Shown one piece after another: positions 50,960 to 60,613 of a stretch of DNA of 64,000 nt (position 1 is its first letter; each line of letters starts with the position of its first letter). A program made the translations under genes and the position numbers. A model generated the notes under the pieces. The model was not told the origin of the DNA, did not search any database, and worked only from the letters and a program-made list of their open reading frames with translations. This DNA is from Candidatus Synoicihabitans palmerolidicus (lineage in GTDB: Bacteria; Verrucomicrobiota; Verrucomicrobiia; Opitutales; Opitutaceae), in assembly GCA_020809425.1 (NCBI GenBank), contig JAGGDC010000002.1, forward strand, positions 625,841-689,840, in the 5' to 3' direction.

Positions 50960-53778
50960 GCGCCCGTCCTCTCTCGTATCCAGTCTTCCGCGACACTCGC
51001 CGCCATTCCGTGATGAAACAGTCCCGCCCACTCGTCCCTCCCCTTGCCCGGGGCCTCTACCGGCGGCCAGTAATGCCCCGCGGCAATGGCCACCGCGACT
51101 TGCTCCGCACAATATTCTGCCGCGGATTGCAGCTCGGGTTCGTCTTCCGGCCACTGTTCCAAACTCGTCTCGCCCACCGCCTTGGGGAGATTAAAGTAGG
51201 CGCACTCCACCTCACGTCCATGGCTCTCCACCAACGCTCGACGATACAGAGGTAACTGCAGATCCACCCACCGTTTGGTGCGACCGAGTCGCTCCACCTG
51301 CAACCACTCTGGTCGATCGGCATCTTCGTCTCGCATGGTCCCCAGATGCGCCTCTATCGGACTCACCGGTCGATCGGATGTCTTGTAATCAATCACTCGC
51401 ACCCGACCGTCCGGATGGCGGTCGATGCGATCAATCTTGCCCCGCACGGTCAACCCACCGATCGGTACGGCCCACGATGTCTCCACTTCTTCGATACACC
51501 ACCCCTCCGCGCGCAAGCCCGCCTGCACCGCCGCCGCGCGTCGCAGCCGTTGGCGTCCGGATTCCAATTGAATCACGAGAGGCAAACTGGGCTCATTGCC
51601 ATACAATTCCCGCGCCTTGCGATCAAAACCGTGCACCAAACCTTCGCGCAGAACCGCCTCGTCCGCACTGTCACGCAGACGCGTATCCTGGCCCATCGCC
51701 TCCAACGCCGCGTGCATCAGGATGCCAAAATCGAGCGCATCTAATTCCGCCTTCGCCAACTCCTGAGCCTCCATTTTTAAAACTCGCCGCAGGTAAAACC
51801 GAAACGGGCACTCCAACCAGTCCCTCAACGCCGTAACCGATACCGCGGCCAATGGAGTATCCACCAACCGGGGACGCAACCGCCACGCCCGCCGCCATGG
51901 CAAGTTCGCCTGACTGGACTCCACCGGCCTGAACAAATGCCCGACTCGTCCCGGGAGCTCCGCGTCCGTGGCTGCCAACAGAAGCCGCGACGGCCGCAAG
52001 GGGTCGCCCGCCGCCGTGGTTTTACCCACCAATAACTGCAGCGCCCCCGCCGCCGGTCGCATCGCACACGCTGTCGCCAGCATATAACTGTCTCGAGCCT
52101 CCCTTTGCGCATTCGTTTTAAGGCCCAATAGTTCCCGCAAATTTTCCGGTAAAAACGCATCCCCCGCCACCGACTCCGGCAACCGGCCTTCGTTGGCCCC
52201 GGCCACCACCAACCGAGGGGCATCCGTCCACAATAACTCCAGCCACCCTCCTAATTCCACCGCGTCCAGCGATTTTAATCCGAATCGCGCCCCTTCCGCA
52301 AACCCCTCCAGCGCCATCTGCCACCAGTCCGCTCGTGACAATCCGGGGTGCAACCTGGCCGCCACTTCGGTCGCTGCCACGCTTTCCGCCCAGTGCCGGG
52401 CCGATTCCACCAGGGCTTCGCCCACCGCCATACTCCGCCGGGCATAGACTTCCGCTGGCACCGCCAACGCACTCTCAGCCAAGCTCCCGGTATTCAACCG
52501 TTCCCGCCAGCCTTTCAGCACCTTCAGGCTCTGATGCAACAATGGCCAAGCCACCCGCGATTGATCCAACGCCGCATCCAAGTCCACCGCCAAATGCTCC
52601 GGCCTCATACGGTCCCACTGACGCAATAGCTTGTCCGCCGCGAACCCCTCAATGCCCCCATCCGCCCAGTAGCGTAAAACGTCGGGATGCCGCAACACCC
52701 CCCCCACCGTCGCCGCCGAAACCGAGGACACCAGCGCCCCCAACCCATTCAACAGCCCCTGTAACGCCCCACGCCTCCACGGCTCGCCCTCCGGATTATA
52801 ATACGGGACTCCCGCCTCCTTGAGTTCCAGTTCCAGCGGAGCCATCACTTCGGGATCCGCCACCGCCACCGTCAACCATTCATCCGGTCTCGGTGCCATC
52901 CTCGTGATCTGTGCGATGTGCCGCGCCTGCTCTGCTGGATTCACTAACACCCACACTTGCGCATTAAAATCCGGCAACTCCAAGGCTCGGCCACACCATT
53001 GCTCTGACATGGGGCGCCCCCACGCGTCAAAACTATCACGATCCAACTCTGCAGCTGAAACCAAGACATCCACCCGCACACCCTTATCCTCCACTGTTTG
53101 CAAATAACGCCTCGGCACGACGGGTAAGTCTGGCGCCCCCACCACCACCACCCGCCGACACCATGAAGGCACTCTGACCCGATCCAGGCCATCCCGCTCC
53201 GCTTGTGCCCGTGAAACCAAACCCTCTCCCGCCAACACGGCGTCGAATTCGGCCTCCAAATGCCCTAGCTGCCGCCAACGCTCCGTTTCTGGAAAGTTCT
53301 CCTGCGCGCCCACTTCCGCCATACGTAGCCCCTCGTCCGCCAGTTCCCGCTGCACACGCATCAGTCGACCGGCCAACGCTCGCGCCCACGCAAAATCCCT
53401 CTTCGGCGGGTCAATCGGCACCACCGCCCGATACGCGGCCAATTTCACCTGCTGCAAAACGCGCACCCATGCGACCGAAGCTTGGGTTCGAGTCGCGACC
53501 AATCTGAGTTCCGCGACCTGCCCGGGTAAACTCTCCGGCATTATCACACGGGGAGGAAACGCGGCCTGCCCGCGTGTCGCCGCCAATTCCGCCAAAGCTT
53601 CCCGTAAACAACGCCCCGCCCGCCGTGTCGGCACCACCATCAACCAACCTCCCAAATCAAGAGGCCCGTTTTGATCCCAGCCTCCCTGCTCTGCCAGCCA
53701 AGCCGCCGCCATCGGGGCCAAGGGCTGACTCCACGGCAACAGGGTCAATGCGTGTTTCAGGGCGTCGGGCATGCTCAA
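50956..53778 (-). CDS. addB: AddB-like PD-(D/E)XK nuclease subunit
   Basis: This intact protein has 940 residues. The N-terminal inactive helicase-like part begins MPDALKHALTLLPWSQPLAP with a WLMVVPTRRAGRCLREAL segment. The C-terminal nuclease domain includes LRDWLECPFRFYLRRVLKM and VRGKIDRIDRHPDGRVRVID then YKTSDRP, with the catalytic D and K. The 4-base overlap with addA indicates one operon and a heterodimer. It acts in recombinational repair of breaks. Confidence 0.9.
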   Translation of the reverse strand: MSMPDALKHALTLLPWSQPLAPMAAAWLAEQGGWDQNGPLDLGGWLMVVPTRRAGRCLREALAELAATRGQAAFPPRVIMPESLPGQVAELRLVATRTQASVAWVRVLQQVKLAAYRAVVPIDPPKRDFAWARALAGRLMRVQRELADEGLRMAEVGAQENFPETERWRQLGHLEAEFDAVLAGEGLVSRAQAERDGLDRVRVPSWCRRVVVVGAPDLPVVPRRYLQTVEDKGVRVDVLVSAAELDRDSFDAWGRPMSEQWCGRALELPDFNAQVWVLVNPAEQARHIAQITRMAPRPDEWLTVAVADPEVMAPLELELKEAGVPYYNPEGEPWRRGALQGLLNGLGALVSSVSAATVGGVLRHPDVLRYWADGGIEGFAADKLLRQWDRMRPEHLAVDLDAALDQSRVAWPLLHQSLKVLKGWRERLNTGSLAESALAVPAEVYARRSMAVGEALVESARHWAESVAATEVAARLHPGLSRADWWQMALEGFAEGARFGLKSLDAVELGGWLELLWTDAPRLVVAGANEGRLPESVAGDAFLPENLRELLGLKTNAQREARDSYMLATACAMRPAAGALQLLVGKTTAAGDPLRPSRLLLAATDAELPGRVGHLFRPVESSQANLPWRRAWRLRPRLVDTPLAAVSVTALRDWLECPFRFYLRRVLKMEAQELAKAELDALDFGILMHAALEAMGQDTRLRDSADEAVLREGLVHGFDRKARELYGNEPSLPLVIQLESGRQRLRRAAAVQAGLRAEGWCIEEVETSWAVPIGGLTVRGKIDRIDRHPDGRVRVIDYKTSDRPVSPIEAHLGTMRDEDADRPEWLQVERLGRTKRWVDLQLPLYRRALVESHGREVECAYFNLPKAVGETSLEQWPEDEPELQSAAEYCAEQVAVAIAAGHYWPPVEAPGKGRDEWAGLFHHGMAASVAEDWIRERTGA

Positions 53779-53830
53779 TCAAAGGCTATGTTAACCTATC
53801 CCACTCGCGCACGCCAAAACATAAACCCCC

Positions 53831-53850
53831 GCGATGGCCTCAGCCATCGC
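53831..53850 (-). terminator. Possible terminator after rpsT
   Basis: A perfect 8-bp hairpin GCGATGGC/GCCATCGC with loop CTCA lies 33 bases after the rpsT stop. On the minus strand it is followed by GGGGGTTTATGTTTT, so the T run is offset by five G. It separates rpsT from addB. Confidence 0.5.
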
Positions 53851-53882
53851 CGGATAAAAAAGGGACTGTCGAGAGCGAAAAC

Positions 53883-54140
53883 TCAGCTGGCCAACGCCTT
53901 GGCGACCGACGCCTTGGTCCGGGCAGCCGCGTTGCGATGCACCACGTCGGACTTGGTTGCGCGATCCATCGCCGAGGCCAACGCCGCACCGGAAGCACGC
54001 ACCACTGCTTTGTCCCCCCCGGCAACAGCCGTGGTTAACTTCTTGCGAAGTGTCTTTAAACGAGTCTTCACCATCTTGTTGCGGATGGTATTGCGCTCCG
54101 TCTGACGGGCAGCTTTGAGGGCGGAGGAAGTGTTAGCCAT
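53883..54140 (-). CDS. rpsT: 30S ribosomal protein S20
   Basis: This intact protein has 85 residues: MANTSSALKAARQTERN, then IRNKMVKTRLKTLRKKL and the Ala/Lys-rich C-terminal helix VVHRNAAARTKASVAKALAS. The length is normal. It binds 16S rRNA. Confidence 0.95.
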   Translation of the reverse strand: MANTSSALKAARQTERNTIRNKMVKTRLKTLRKKLTTAVAGGDKAVVRASGAALASAMDRATKSDVVHRNAAARTKASVAKALAS

Positions 54141-54372
54141 GGCGATAGTTAAATTGGTAAGATTGGTAAGAGGACGAAAAGCTCAAAGCCTCCTCAACGA
54201 GTCAAGGGTGAATTCCACCGAGATACCCTCCTCTTCACTAAGAAACGCCTCCGTCGACCCTCGTTTCGGTACTCACCGCTCGCAAAGCAAATTCGCGTGG
54301 ATCAGTTTAAACACTATATTGACTGATTAACTGATGATGACTGCGACCCAAACCATTCGCGTGCTACTAATT
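54141..54372. other. Spacer between rpsT and IS copy E, with a possible 5' gene fragment
   Basis: At 54334 an ATG opens MMTATQTIRVLLIG, cut after 13 codons by IS copy E. The pattern TIRVLLI resembles the start of a response-regulator receiver, but it is too short to assign. The rest of the 232-base region has no gene; it should carry the rpsT promoter on the minus strand. Confidence 0.35.
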
Positions 54373-55970
54373 GGAGCGTGTCCCATTTACCCTAATTTTG
54401 GAAGGGGGGCAGGAAAGCCGATTTTTGAGCGGATTTCCGGCTACCTGGTCGGCCAGCAGTCGGGCGATGAGCCACAGGTTGTGACCGAGGATGCTCCAGG
54501 CTACCGCCAGGTAGCGATTCGTGAAGCCTCTGGCACTCAATCGCTGGCCTTGGCGTTGCTTGATGATGGGGATGCGGGCCTCCGTCGAAGCCCGGCGATG
54601 TTGGAGCGCCACGAACTGCGGCTCCTGCATGCGCCGTTGTAGCAGCTGCGGATGGCGGGGGCAAGTGGCGTCATAAATATCGGCTTCGGCCAAGCGTTCG
54701 CACAGCCGTTTGGTCGAGAAGCCTCGGTCGGTGCTCGCCGCTTTGATCGGGGTGCTCAGGTCGAACTGATTCTGGCGCTCGAGGCTCTGGTCGAACTGAC
54801 GCCATTCGGCCGGAGTCATTCCCTGATACCACTGCCAATCGGTGATCAACCCCGTCACGTTCTCACTGATCATGAGAGTGTTGCCAAACTCGACCTCGCC
54901 AGACGCCTTGCCCCGGACCACGGTCTGCACGTCGGGTTCGTAGACGCAGAGGATCTTCTCGGCGTTGGGCACTGATCGCGCGCCGATGATGCGTTCGTGG
55001 GCCTGTTTGATCGCGACCGGCAGTTGCTCGAGCATGGCGTCGATGCGCGCAATGATGCGGGCGGGTGGCCTGGCGCTCACTGCAGCGGGTCCGGGCGTAG
55101 TCGGCGGCGAGGTGGTCGCGGTGGCGGCGGGCGTGCTCGCCGATGGTGCGCAGCAGGCGTTTCATCTGGCGGAGCACGCCCTTGCGGGCCCGCTTCGCAT
55201 CGCGGCGCCGTCGGCTGTGGGTCATCGCGAGGCACCACCGATTCATCTGCGTGGCAAAGACTGGCGGCTCGTTCGGCATCCGACCCCGCAACCCCGCTGC
55301 ACGGAGCAGTTTCACCGCCTTGAGCAGGGGGGGGCGGCTCACGTCGCGAAAGAGCACCCAGTCGACCGGGAAATGGATGTTGGCCTGCAGGCAGGTCGAG
55401 TCCACCAGGCACGTATCCATCGGCTGCGTCGCAGCCAGTCCCAGTTCGCTCGCCCGGTCCGCCTCACCGCACATCTCGATAAAGACTTGGCTCATCCTGC
55501 GCACCTGCCAGGCGGTGAAGCATTTGGACGCACGCTCCCGCACGCTTTCTTTGGGAGACCCCCTTGATGCCGTCGATCTGGCGCGCTCCGCAAAAGTCGG
55601 CCAACAGATCGCTGGAGGCGATGCTCCGGGAAAGTTTACGCAAGCTGATGTTTCCGAGCATCATGCGCAATACCTGCCCCCGCAGCGCCTTGCGCGCGAA
55701 CTGCTAGGTGTCGCGGCAACCCGGCCACGTCGTCGCCCCGCCAGTTGATCGCGAAACGCGGCGTAATCTTTGTTGGGTCCGACCGGAGTCAGGTCTGGAC
55801 GCAGCCAGGTTTGCAGGGCACCTTCCGGGGCGACGGCTTCGGTAGTATTGTTCACACCAAATTATACACGCCGTTTTTGTGCCGAAACCAGGAAATCCTC
55901 CCGATTTCGGTGTATTTATTTTTACGCTACCTCCTCATTGACAACCTCTTGAGCTTGTGGGACACGCTCT
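54373..55970 (-). mobile_element. Insertion sequence copy E, internally deleted
   Basis: Both ends are intact (GGAGCGTGTCCCA at 54373, TGGGACACGCTCT at the right) but the element is about 1.6 kb because of internal deletions next to the left end (about 180 bases, at GGCTACC/TGGTCGG near 54445) and near 55742. It marks the border between the rpsT/addBA region and the polyketide cluster. Confidence 0.88.
54451..55855 (-). pseudogene. DDE transposase of IS copy E, fragmented
   Basis: C-terminal frames (to ILGHNLWLIARLLADQ) are continuous to about 55060, then break; the two shared breaks lie near 55325 (a run of seven C) and 55557. A deletion near 55742 removes most of the segment between DQLAG and RRRGRV. 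No full-length product is possible. Confidence 0.8.
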
Positions 55971-56399
55971 AAATATTGAGTTGCAGACATCGAACGGGAG
56001 AGGTGGTCGGTGTCTTTGGTCAGGTGGTGGTGGATGCGACCGCTTTGGCTTTCGCAGGTGCCGCGATTCTAAGGCCTGCGGGGGACCGCCGACGAAGACT
56101 TGGAGGTTACTACGGAGGGTCTTGTACTGGGACATTTCCATACCCGGATCGTAAGTGAGAAGATCTTGCGCTATCGGGATGGCGCACAAACGGCGGGTGA
56201 AAAGCTTCACGCACGGGGCGTGTTTAGGGGCTAGATCGCAAAAGATCGGGTGACGGGACGCGCTCTCCGCCAGCACGCCGAGAGCTGAGCGGTTGCCCGC
56301 GCCCAAGATCAGTTCGCTTCTGCTTCAGCGAGCCCACGAGCTCAAACTCACCCATAGGTAAACGTGCCTCGGCGGCACTCGTTCACGTTTCTTATATCT
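55971..56399 (-). pseudogene. IS30-family remnant
   Basis: Minus-strand sequence from about 56312 reads LILGAGNRSALGVLAESASR, then KLFTRRLCAIP, DLLTYDPGMEMSQYKTLRSN and QVFVGG. These match the IS30 catalytic core (first Asp as DLILGAGN, second Asp in TYDPGMEMSQH) of a different IS30 relative from the one at 43.8 kb. Both ends are missing. It sits directly after the carbamoyltransferase stop at 56400. Confidence 0.7.
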
Positions 56400-58136
56400 C
56401 TATTTCTCAATCAGGTAGTCGCCCACCACCATCGTATCGAGTCCCGTGGTGTAGAACACGCCGAGCGCGTCCTCCAGCGAATTAATGATCGGCTTGCCCA
56501 TGATGTTGAAACTCGTGTTGAGCAGCATCGGCACTCCGGTCAAATCATGAAAGGCCGAGATCAGATCATAATATCGTTCGTTCCATTCGCGGCGAACGGA
56601 TTGCAGACGCCCCGTCATGTTCACATGCACGATCGCCGCCACTTTCTCCTTCGCCGAATCCTTGAACCGTAGGGTTCGTTCCATATAGGGCGAAACTTGG
56701 TAATCCTCAAAGTACTCCGACCCATATTCGTCGAGCACAGACGGTGCGAAAGGTCTGAACTCTTCGCGAAACTTTACCCGCGCATTAATTTTTCCCTTCA
56801 TTTCGGCCGGACGTGGATCCGCCAAAATAGACCGATTCCCCAGTGCCCGTGGTCCGAATTCAGCCCGCCCCTGCACCCAACCCAAAAGTTTGCCTGCAGC
56901 CAACAATGCCGCCGCCTCTCGGTGCACCGTCCCGGGCAGGTGTCGTATCTTCTGGAATCGGCCAAACTCCACCAGATGCTCCATTGAAACGTTCGAAATC
57001 GACGCGCCAAGATACGGACTCATCACTTCGCAAGCAGGTCTCAAATCAGGATTATCCTGGTAACAAGCCAACAGCGCGGCCCCCAATGCGTTGCCGTCGT
57101 CGCCTGGCGCACAAGGTACATGCAGCTGCTTGAATGGGGTCGCCCCCAGCAACTGGCCGTTGTAGGAGGAATTTAATCCACAGCCTCCCCCAAGTACCAG
57201 ATTTTCGGACAAACCAAGCGCGTGGAAATTCGTCAATAATGTGGTCATCGACTCCGCATAAAATGCCTGTGTCGTCGCCGCGAAGCTCGCCATGTCGATA
57301 GCTGGTACGCCTGGTTTTCGCCCTCGCCCCTGCAATCGTTTCCTCCAGCGTTTCAGCTGCGTGGTCGATGGGTATTTAAACTTCAATCCTTCGATACGCC
57401 CCAGCTCACGAAACTCGTCCAGCATGGCCGGATCGACTTCTCCGTAGGGCGCGAGGCCCATCAGTTTCCCCTCCTCCCCGGCCTCACTGCTGAAACCGGC
57501 TACGTCGGTACACATTGAATACAGGATACCCAGACTCTCCGGGCCTTTCATCTGTGCGACCGGCCGCAATCTTCCGTCCGCATACGCATAGTAGGACATC
57601 GAACCCGATTCTCCCTGCCCGTCGACCACCACGCAGGCCGCTTCTTGGAATGGGCTCGTGAAACACGCCGCGGCCGCGTGAACATCATGATGGGGCAAAT
57701 GCACAAAACGTTGACGCCGATTGCCGAAATCCTTGATCAACACGTCGGCCAGATGACCGCCCCCTAAGCGTAGGGTGCTATGCTGCAACCAGAGCGCAAA
57801 AAACAACTGGTGCTGGTCGACCAGGAAGCGGGTCATTTCCGCGCCACGTCGAGCGAGTTTTTCATGGTTGGTAAGTCCAAGCAGGAACTGAAAATCCATG
57901 AAACGCGAAAATCCCCGTCCCCATGATTTCGCGATGATGAATTCTCCCTGCGGATCGCAGTGTTCCCTTAAAACCTGTCGCACAAGTCCGCGCGGGTCAG
58001 CCGCACATCCATAAGCTCTCTTTACCTGATAGAAGCGCTCAACGGCTTCGGCGAAGAGTACCTTGCCCTGTTCGTCGACCACGGCCAACGCCGGGTCGTG
58101 AAAGGTTGTGGAAAGTCCGACGTAGTATTTAGCCAT
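56400..58136 (-). CDS. Carbamoyltransferase, NodU/CmcH family
   Basis: This intact protein has 578 residues from ATG 58136. The N-terminal ASKHA-type domain (YYVGLSTTFHDPALAVV, VHLPHHDVHAAAACF with the conserved His pair, VVVDGQGESGSMS, NLVLGGGCGLNSSYN) is followed by the YrdC-like C-terminal domain (GRAEFGPRALGNRSILADPR, LLNTSFNIMGKPI). Family members use carbamoyl phosphate and ATP to carbamoylate a hydroxyl of a natural product. Its place at the end of a beta-branching polyketide operon suggests a carbamate on the product, as in palmerolide A (inference). Confidence 0.92.
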   Translation of the reverse strand: MAKYYVGLSTTFHDPALAVVDEQGKVLFAEAVERFYQVKRAYGCAADPRGLVRQVLREHCDPQGEFIIAKSWGRGFSRFMDFQFLLGLTNHEKLARRGAEMTRFLVDQHQLFFALWLQHSTLRLGGGHLADVLIKDFGNRRQRFVHLPHHDVHAAAACFTSPFQEAACVVVDGQGESGSMSYYAYADGRLRPVAQMKGPESLGILYSMCTDVAGFSSEAGEEGKLMGLAPYGEVDPAMLDEFRELGRIEGLKFKYPSTTQLKRWRKRLQGRGRKPGVPAIDMASFAATTQAFYAESMTTLLTNFHALGLSENLVLGGGCGLNSSYNGQLLGATPFKQLHVPCAPGDDGNALGAALLACYQDNPDLRPACEVMSPYLGASISNVSMEHLVEFGRFQKIRHLPGTVHREAAALLAAGKLLGWVQGRAEFGPRALGNRSILADPRPAEMKGKINARVKFREEFRPFAPSVLDEYGSEYFEDYQVSPYMERTLRFKDSAKEKVAAIVHVNMTGRLQSVRREWNERYYDLISAFHDLTGVPMLLNTSFNIMGKPIINSLEDALGVFYTTGLDTMVVGDYLIEK

Positions 58137-59015
58137 GGGAAATTGATGGGACGGGAAGAGAACTCTCCCGCGAAATGTAGAGTACGATGGTCTCGAACGA
58201 ACCCGTCGCGCGCGCCGTAGCGACAATCTCGGCGAGCGACGGGGCAGCTCCGGCGTGTTTCACTCGTTTCAAGCATTTCATGATCACCCGAAAGATTTTG
58301 AAGAACGTGACCCCGTTGTGAATTTTGATCTTATCGAGCAACGGGAAGCCTTTGAAGGCCCGCTTTCCCTTGAAATCAAGCGAGGTGTAAATCATGGCCT
58401 GCCCCAACCAGCCCGAGTCGGCCAATTCGCGCTTATCCCACGAACCGTCCGAGGTCGACGCGCGTTGGATGGCGGCAAGTGGATTGAGGTGCACAATCGC
58501 GTCGTTCCCATTGACGATAGTGTAAAGCGTATCGATGGAACCCCCGCATAATTTGCGCTCTCACTCAGCAACTTTTTCGCATGCGTCGTGCGCACCAAAT
58601 CACCATGGGTGGTCATGATATCTCCTCGCAGAAAATGAGGTCCAAGTCATTCAACCGGTCTAAAAATTAAACCTCCCAGGTGCAGGAAATTACACTCCGG
58701 ATGCTCATCCCCCAAAGTCAGGATTCGCCGCAGGTGAGTTTCGTGATCGGGTTGAAAAAGAATATCATCCTCCATGATGAGCGCATACGGCACATCGTGT
58801 TCAACCGCCTTCGAAAGGCAAGCCAGATGGGATTCCCCACACCCGCGCTCATTGTCAGCTTGTCGATCCGAGCGGAAGAACTCGACCTGAGTCATCCCCA
58901 CCCGACGCAATTCCGCGCTGACTTCGGACAAGCGGTCTTCGCGCTCTCGTAGATTAATGCACGTGAGGAGCGGGATATTGCCCCACACGGAGGTGGCTTC
59001 AGTGGTTTTCATCAC
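58129..59015 (-). pseudogene. GT25-like glycosyltransferase, one in-frame stop and one frameshift
   Basis: The first 122 residues (PLLTCINLREREDRL, ALIMEDDILFQPDHETHL with an acidic EDD metal site, LHLGGLIFRPVE) match glycosyltransferase family 25. A TGA near 58646 interrupts the frame. After it, LGPHFLRGDIMTTHGDLVRT and AKKLLSESANYAG continue in frame. Then one base is missing in the G5 run near 58541; repairing it gives GGSIDTLYTIVNGNDAIVHL and NPLAAIQR on to a stop at 58129. The TGA fits TGG or CGA with one transition. It is coupled to the carbamoyltransferase start (8-base overlap). Confidence 0.75.
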
Positions 59016-59042
59016 GGAGGAGGGTTAATTGCGACGAGAAAT

Positions 59043-59828
59043 TCATGAGAACCCTATGCGGATACGCTTGGATACTTCGGGTATCGTAAAGGTCACTCCA
59101 TGCATCTCCAGTTCGCGGCGCACCGCTTCACGGTAAGCTTCGTGGGTAGTCTCAAGTCGCCGCCGTTTCAGTTGCACCAAAGACTCGCGCGGCGTCTTCG
59201 CGAGCGCACGGGCCTGCGCCACCGCGCTTGGCACAACCTCCGTTCTCTTTCTCACCGGCACGCCTACCCCGCGATCCCGTAGCGATGCACCTCGAATGTT
59301 AGCCGCCATGAACAACATTTCCCACCCGATCATATCGCCAAAAACTCGAGGCAGGTTGAAGGTGCTCGCCATTCCCGGTGTAAATCCGAAGCCCATGAAG
59401 TTTGCGCAATACATGCTCTCCTCGGCCAGAAACATGAAATCCGCATGGGCACCAAATGCCAGCCCGCCACCAATGGCGTGCCCCTGCATCGCCGCAATCG
59501 TCGGTAACTCACAGTACCGCAACAAATCGAAGAATTTGAAGTCAGTGTAGCTCATTCGCCCCTCGGATATCGCGATGAGCTGTTCAGCGGTCCCCCCCCC
59601 GCAAAAGTAGGAATCGTAGCCGTGCACCACGACCACCCGGGCGTTCGGATTGGCGACGATTTCAGCAAACCCCTCCAGCAGCCCTCGTCCAATCTCCTGG
59701 CTAAACAAATTTCGCGAGGATCTATCCTCCATCGCCACGACCGCCACTGCAGGCTCCGCCCAGGTGAGCTTGACGCACCTTTCGACCCCTTCCCCTGATC
59801 CCGTCGCGCTCAAGATGAAACCTCCCAC
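59043..59828 (-). CDS. Enoyl-CoA hydratase/isomerase of the beta-branching cassette (ECH2-like)
   Basis: This intact protein has 261 residues of the crotonase fold. It has the oxyanion-hole segments YFCGGGTAEQL and MQGHAIGGGLAFGAHAD and the MGFGFTPGMAST segment typical of the decarboxylating second hydratase (ECH2, PksI/CurF type) of HMGS cassettes. It would decarboxylate the glutaconyl-ACP intermediate, giving the beta-methyl or methylene branch. It overlaps ECH1 by 19 bases. Confidence 0.85.
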   Translation of the reverse strand: MGGFILSATGSGEGVERCVKLTWAEPAVAVVAMEDRSSRNLFSQEIGRGLLEGFAEIVANPNARVVVVHGYDSYFCGGGTAEQLIAISEGRMSYTDFKFFDLLRYCELPTIAAMQGHAIGGGLAFGAHADFMFLAEESMYCANFMGFGFTPGMASTFNLPRVFGDMIGWEMLFMAANIRGASLRDRGVGVPVRKRTEVVPSAVAQARALAKTPRESLVQLKRRRLETTHEAYREAVRRELEMHGVTFTIPEVSKRIRIGFS

Positions 59829-60613
59829 GGGAATCGACCCGCATTCACAAAATTGGCAATGCCTTCACGCACGGTCGGCTTGTTCAGCAACCGGCCAATT
59901 TCAGTAACCGCCGTCTGCTCCATTTCAGGGGTCAACATCCACATCTTCTGAAAATAGGATTTCAGTTCTACCACCGTTTCGTCCGTCAACCGACCCAGAC
60001 GCAAAGAGAGCCTCCTGAGCGCCTCATCGAGTTCATCCGTGACTTCATCCACCAAATGATGGTTCAGCGCTTCCGCGACGCTCAAAGTTCGGGTCGTCAT
60101 GGTCATGGCGTAAGCTTGTTGAAATCCCACTCGCCGTATCAAGAAAGGCACCACGCAACACGGGAGAATACCCCACAACGCCTCCGATAGGCTGAAAACA
60201 CTGCGCGAAGTCGCCAACACCAGGTCGCTCGCGGCCACCAATCCGACCCCGCCCGCCATCACTTTTCCGTCTACCACCGCGACGATCGTTTTCGGTGAAG
60301 ACGCCAGACGTTTCAGAATAGCCATGTAGTCCGCCGCGGCCATCTGGCTCTCAGATTCACCCGCAATCTCAACGAAATCCATGCCGGTGCAAAATACGCC
60401 CGCTCCGCCCCGTAGTAGAATCATTCGACAGGTTGAAATGCGCTCGGCCTCGTCGAGAGCCGCGTTCAGTTCGCGCAGTAAAGTCGCGTTAATGCTATTG
60501 GCGCGCTCCGGTCGGTTAATCGTGATCGAGACGGTAAGCGCCGTCGATTCGACGAGCAAAGTTTCAAAGCTCATCGTCACCGCGCCTCCCCCACCATGCC
60601 GAACATTTATCAA
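59810..60613 (-). CDS. Enoyl-CoA hydratase of the beta-branching cassette (ECH1-like)
   Basis: This intact crotonase has 267 residues from 60613; a shorter start at 60574 (MSFETLLVES) is closer to PksH relatives, but 60613 overlaps the HMGS stop by 4 bases (ATGA). The sequence ITINRPERANSINATLLREL, FCTGMDFVEIAGE and VDGKVMAGGVGLVAASD provide the oxyanion hole and substrate pocket. ECH1 dehydrates the HMG-ACP analogue in beta-branching. It is followed by ECH2. Confidence 0.87.
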   Translation of the reverse strand: MINVRHGGGGAVTMSFETLLVESTALTVSITINRPERANSINATLLRELNAALDEAERISTCRMILLRGGAGVFCTGMDFVEIAGESESQMAAADYMAILKRLASSPKTIVAVVDGKVMAGGVGLVAASDLVLATSRSVFSLSEALWGILPCCVVPFLIRRVGFQQAYAMTMTTRTLSVAEALNHHLVDEVTDELDEALRRLSLRLGRLTDETVVELKSYFQKMWMLTPEMEQTAVTEIGRLLNKPTVREGIANFVNAGRFPWEVSS

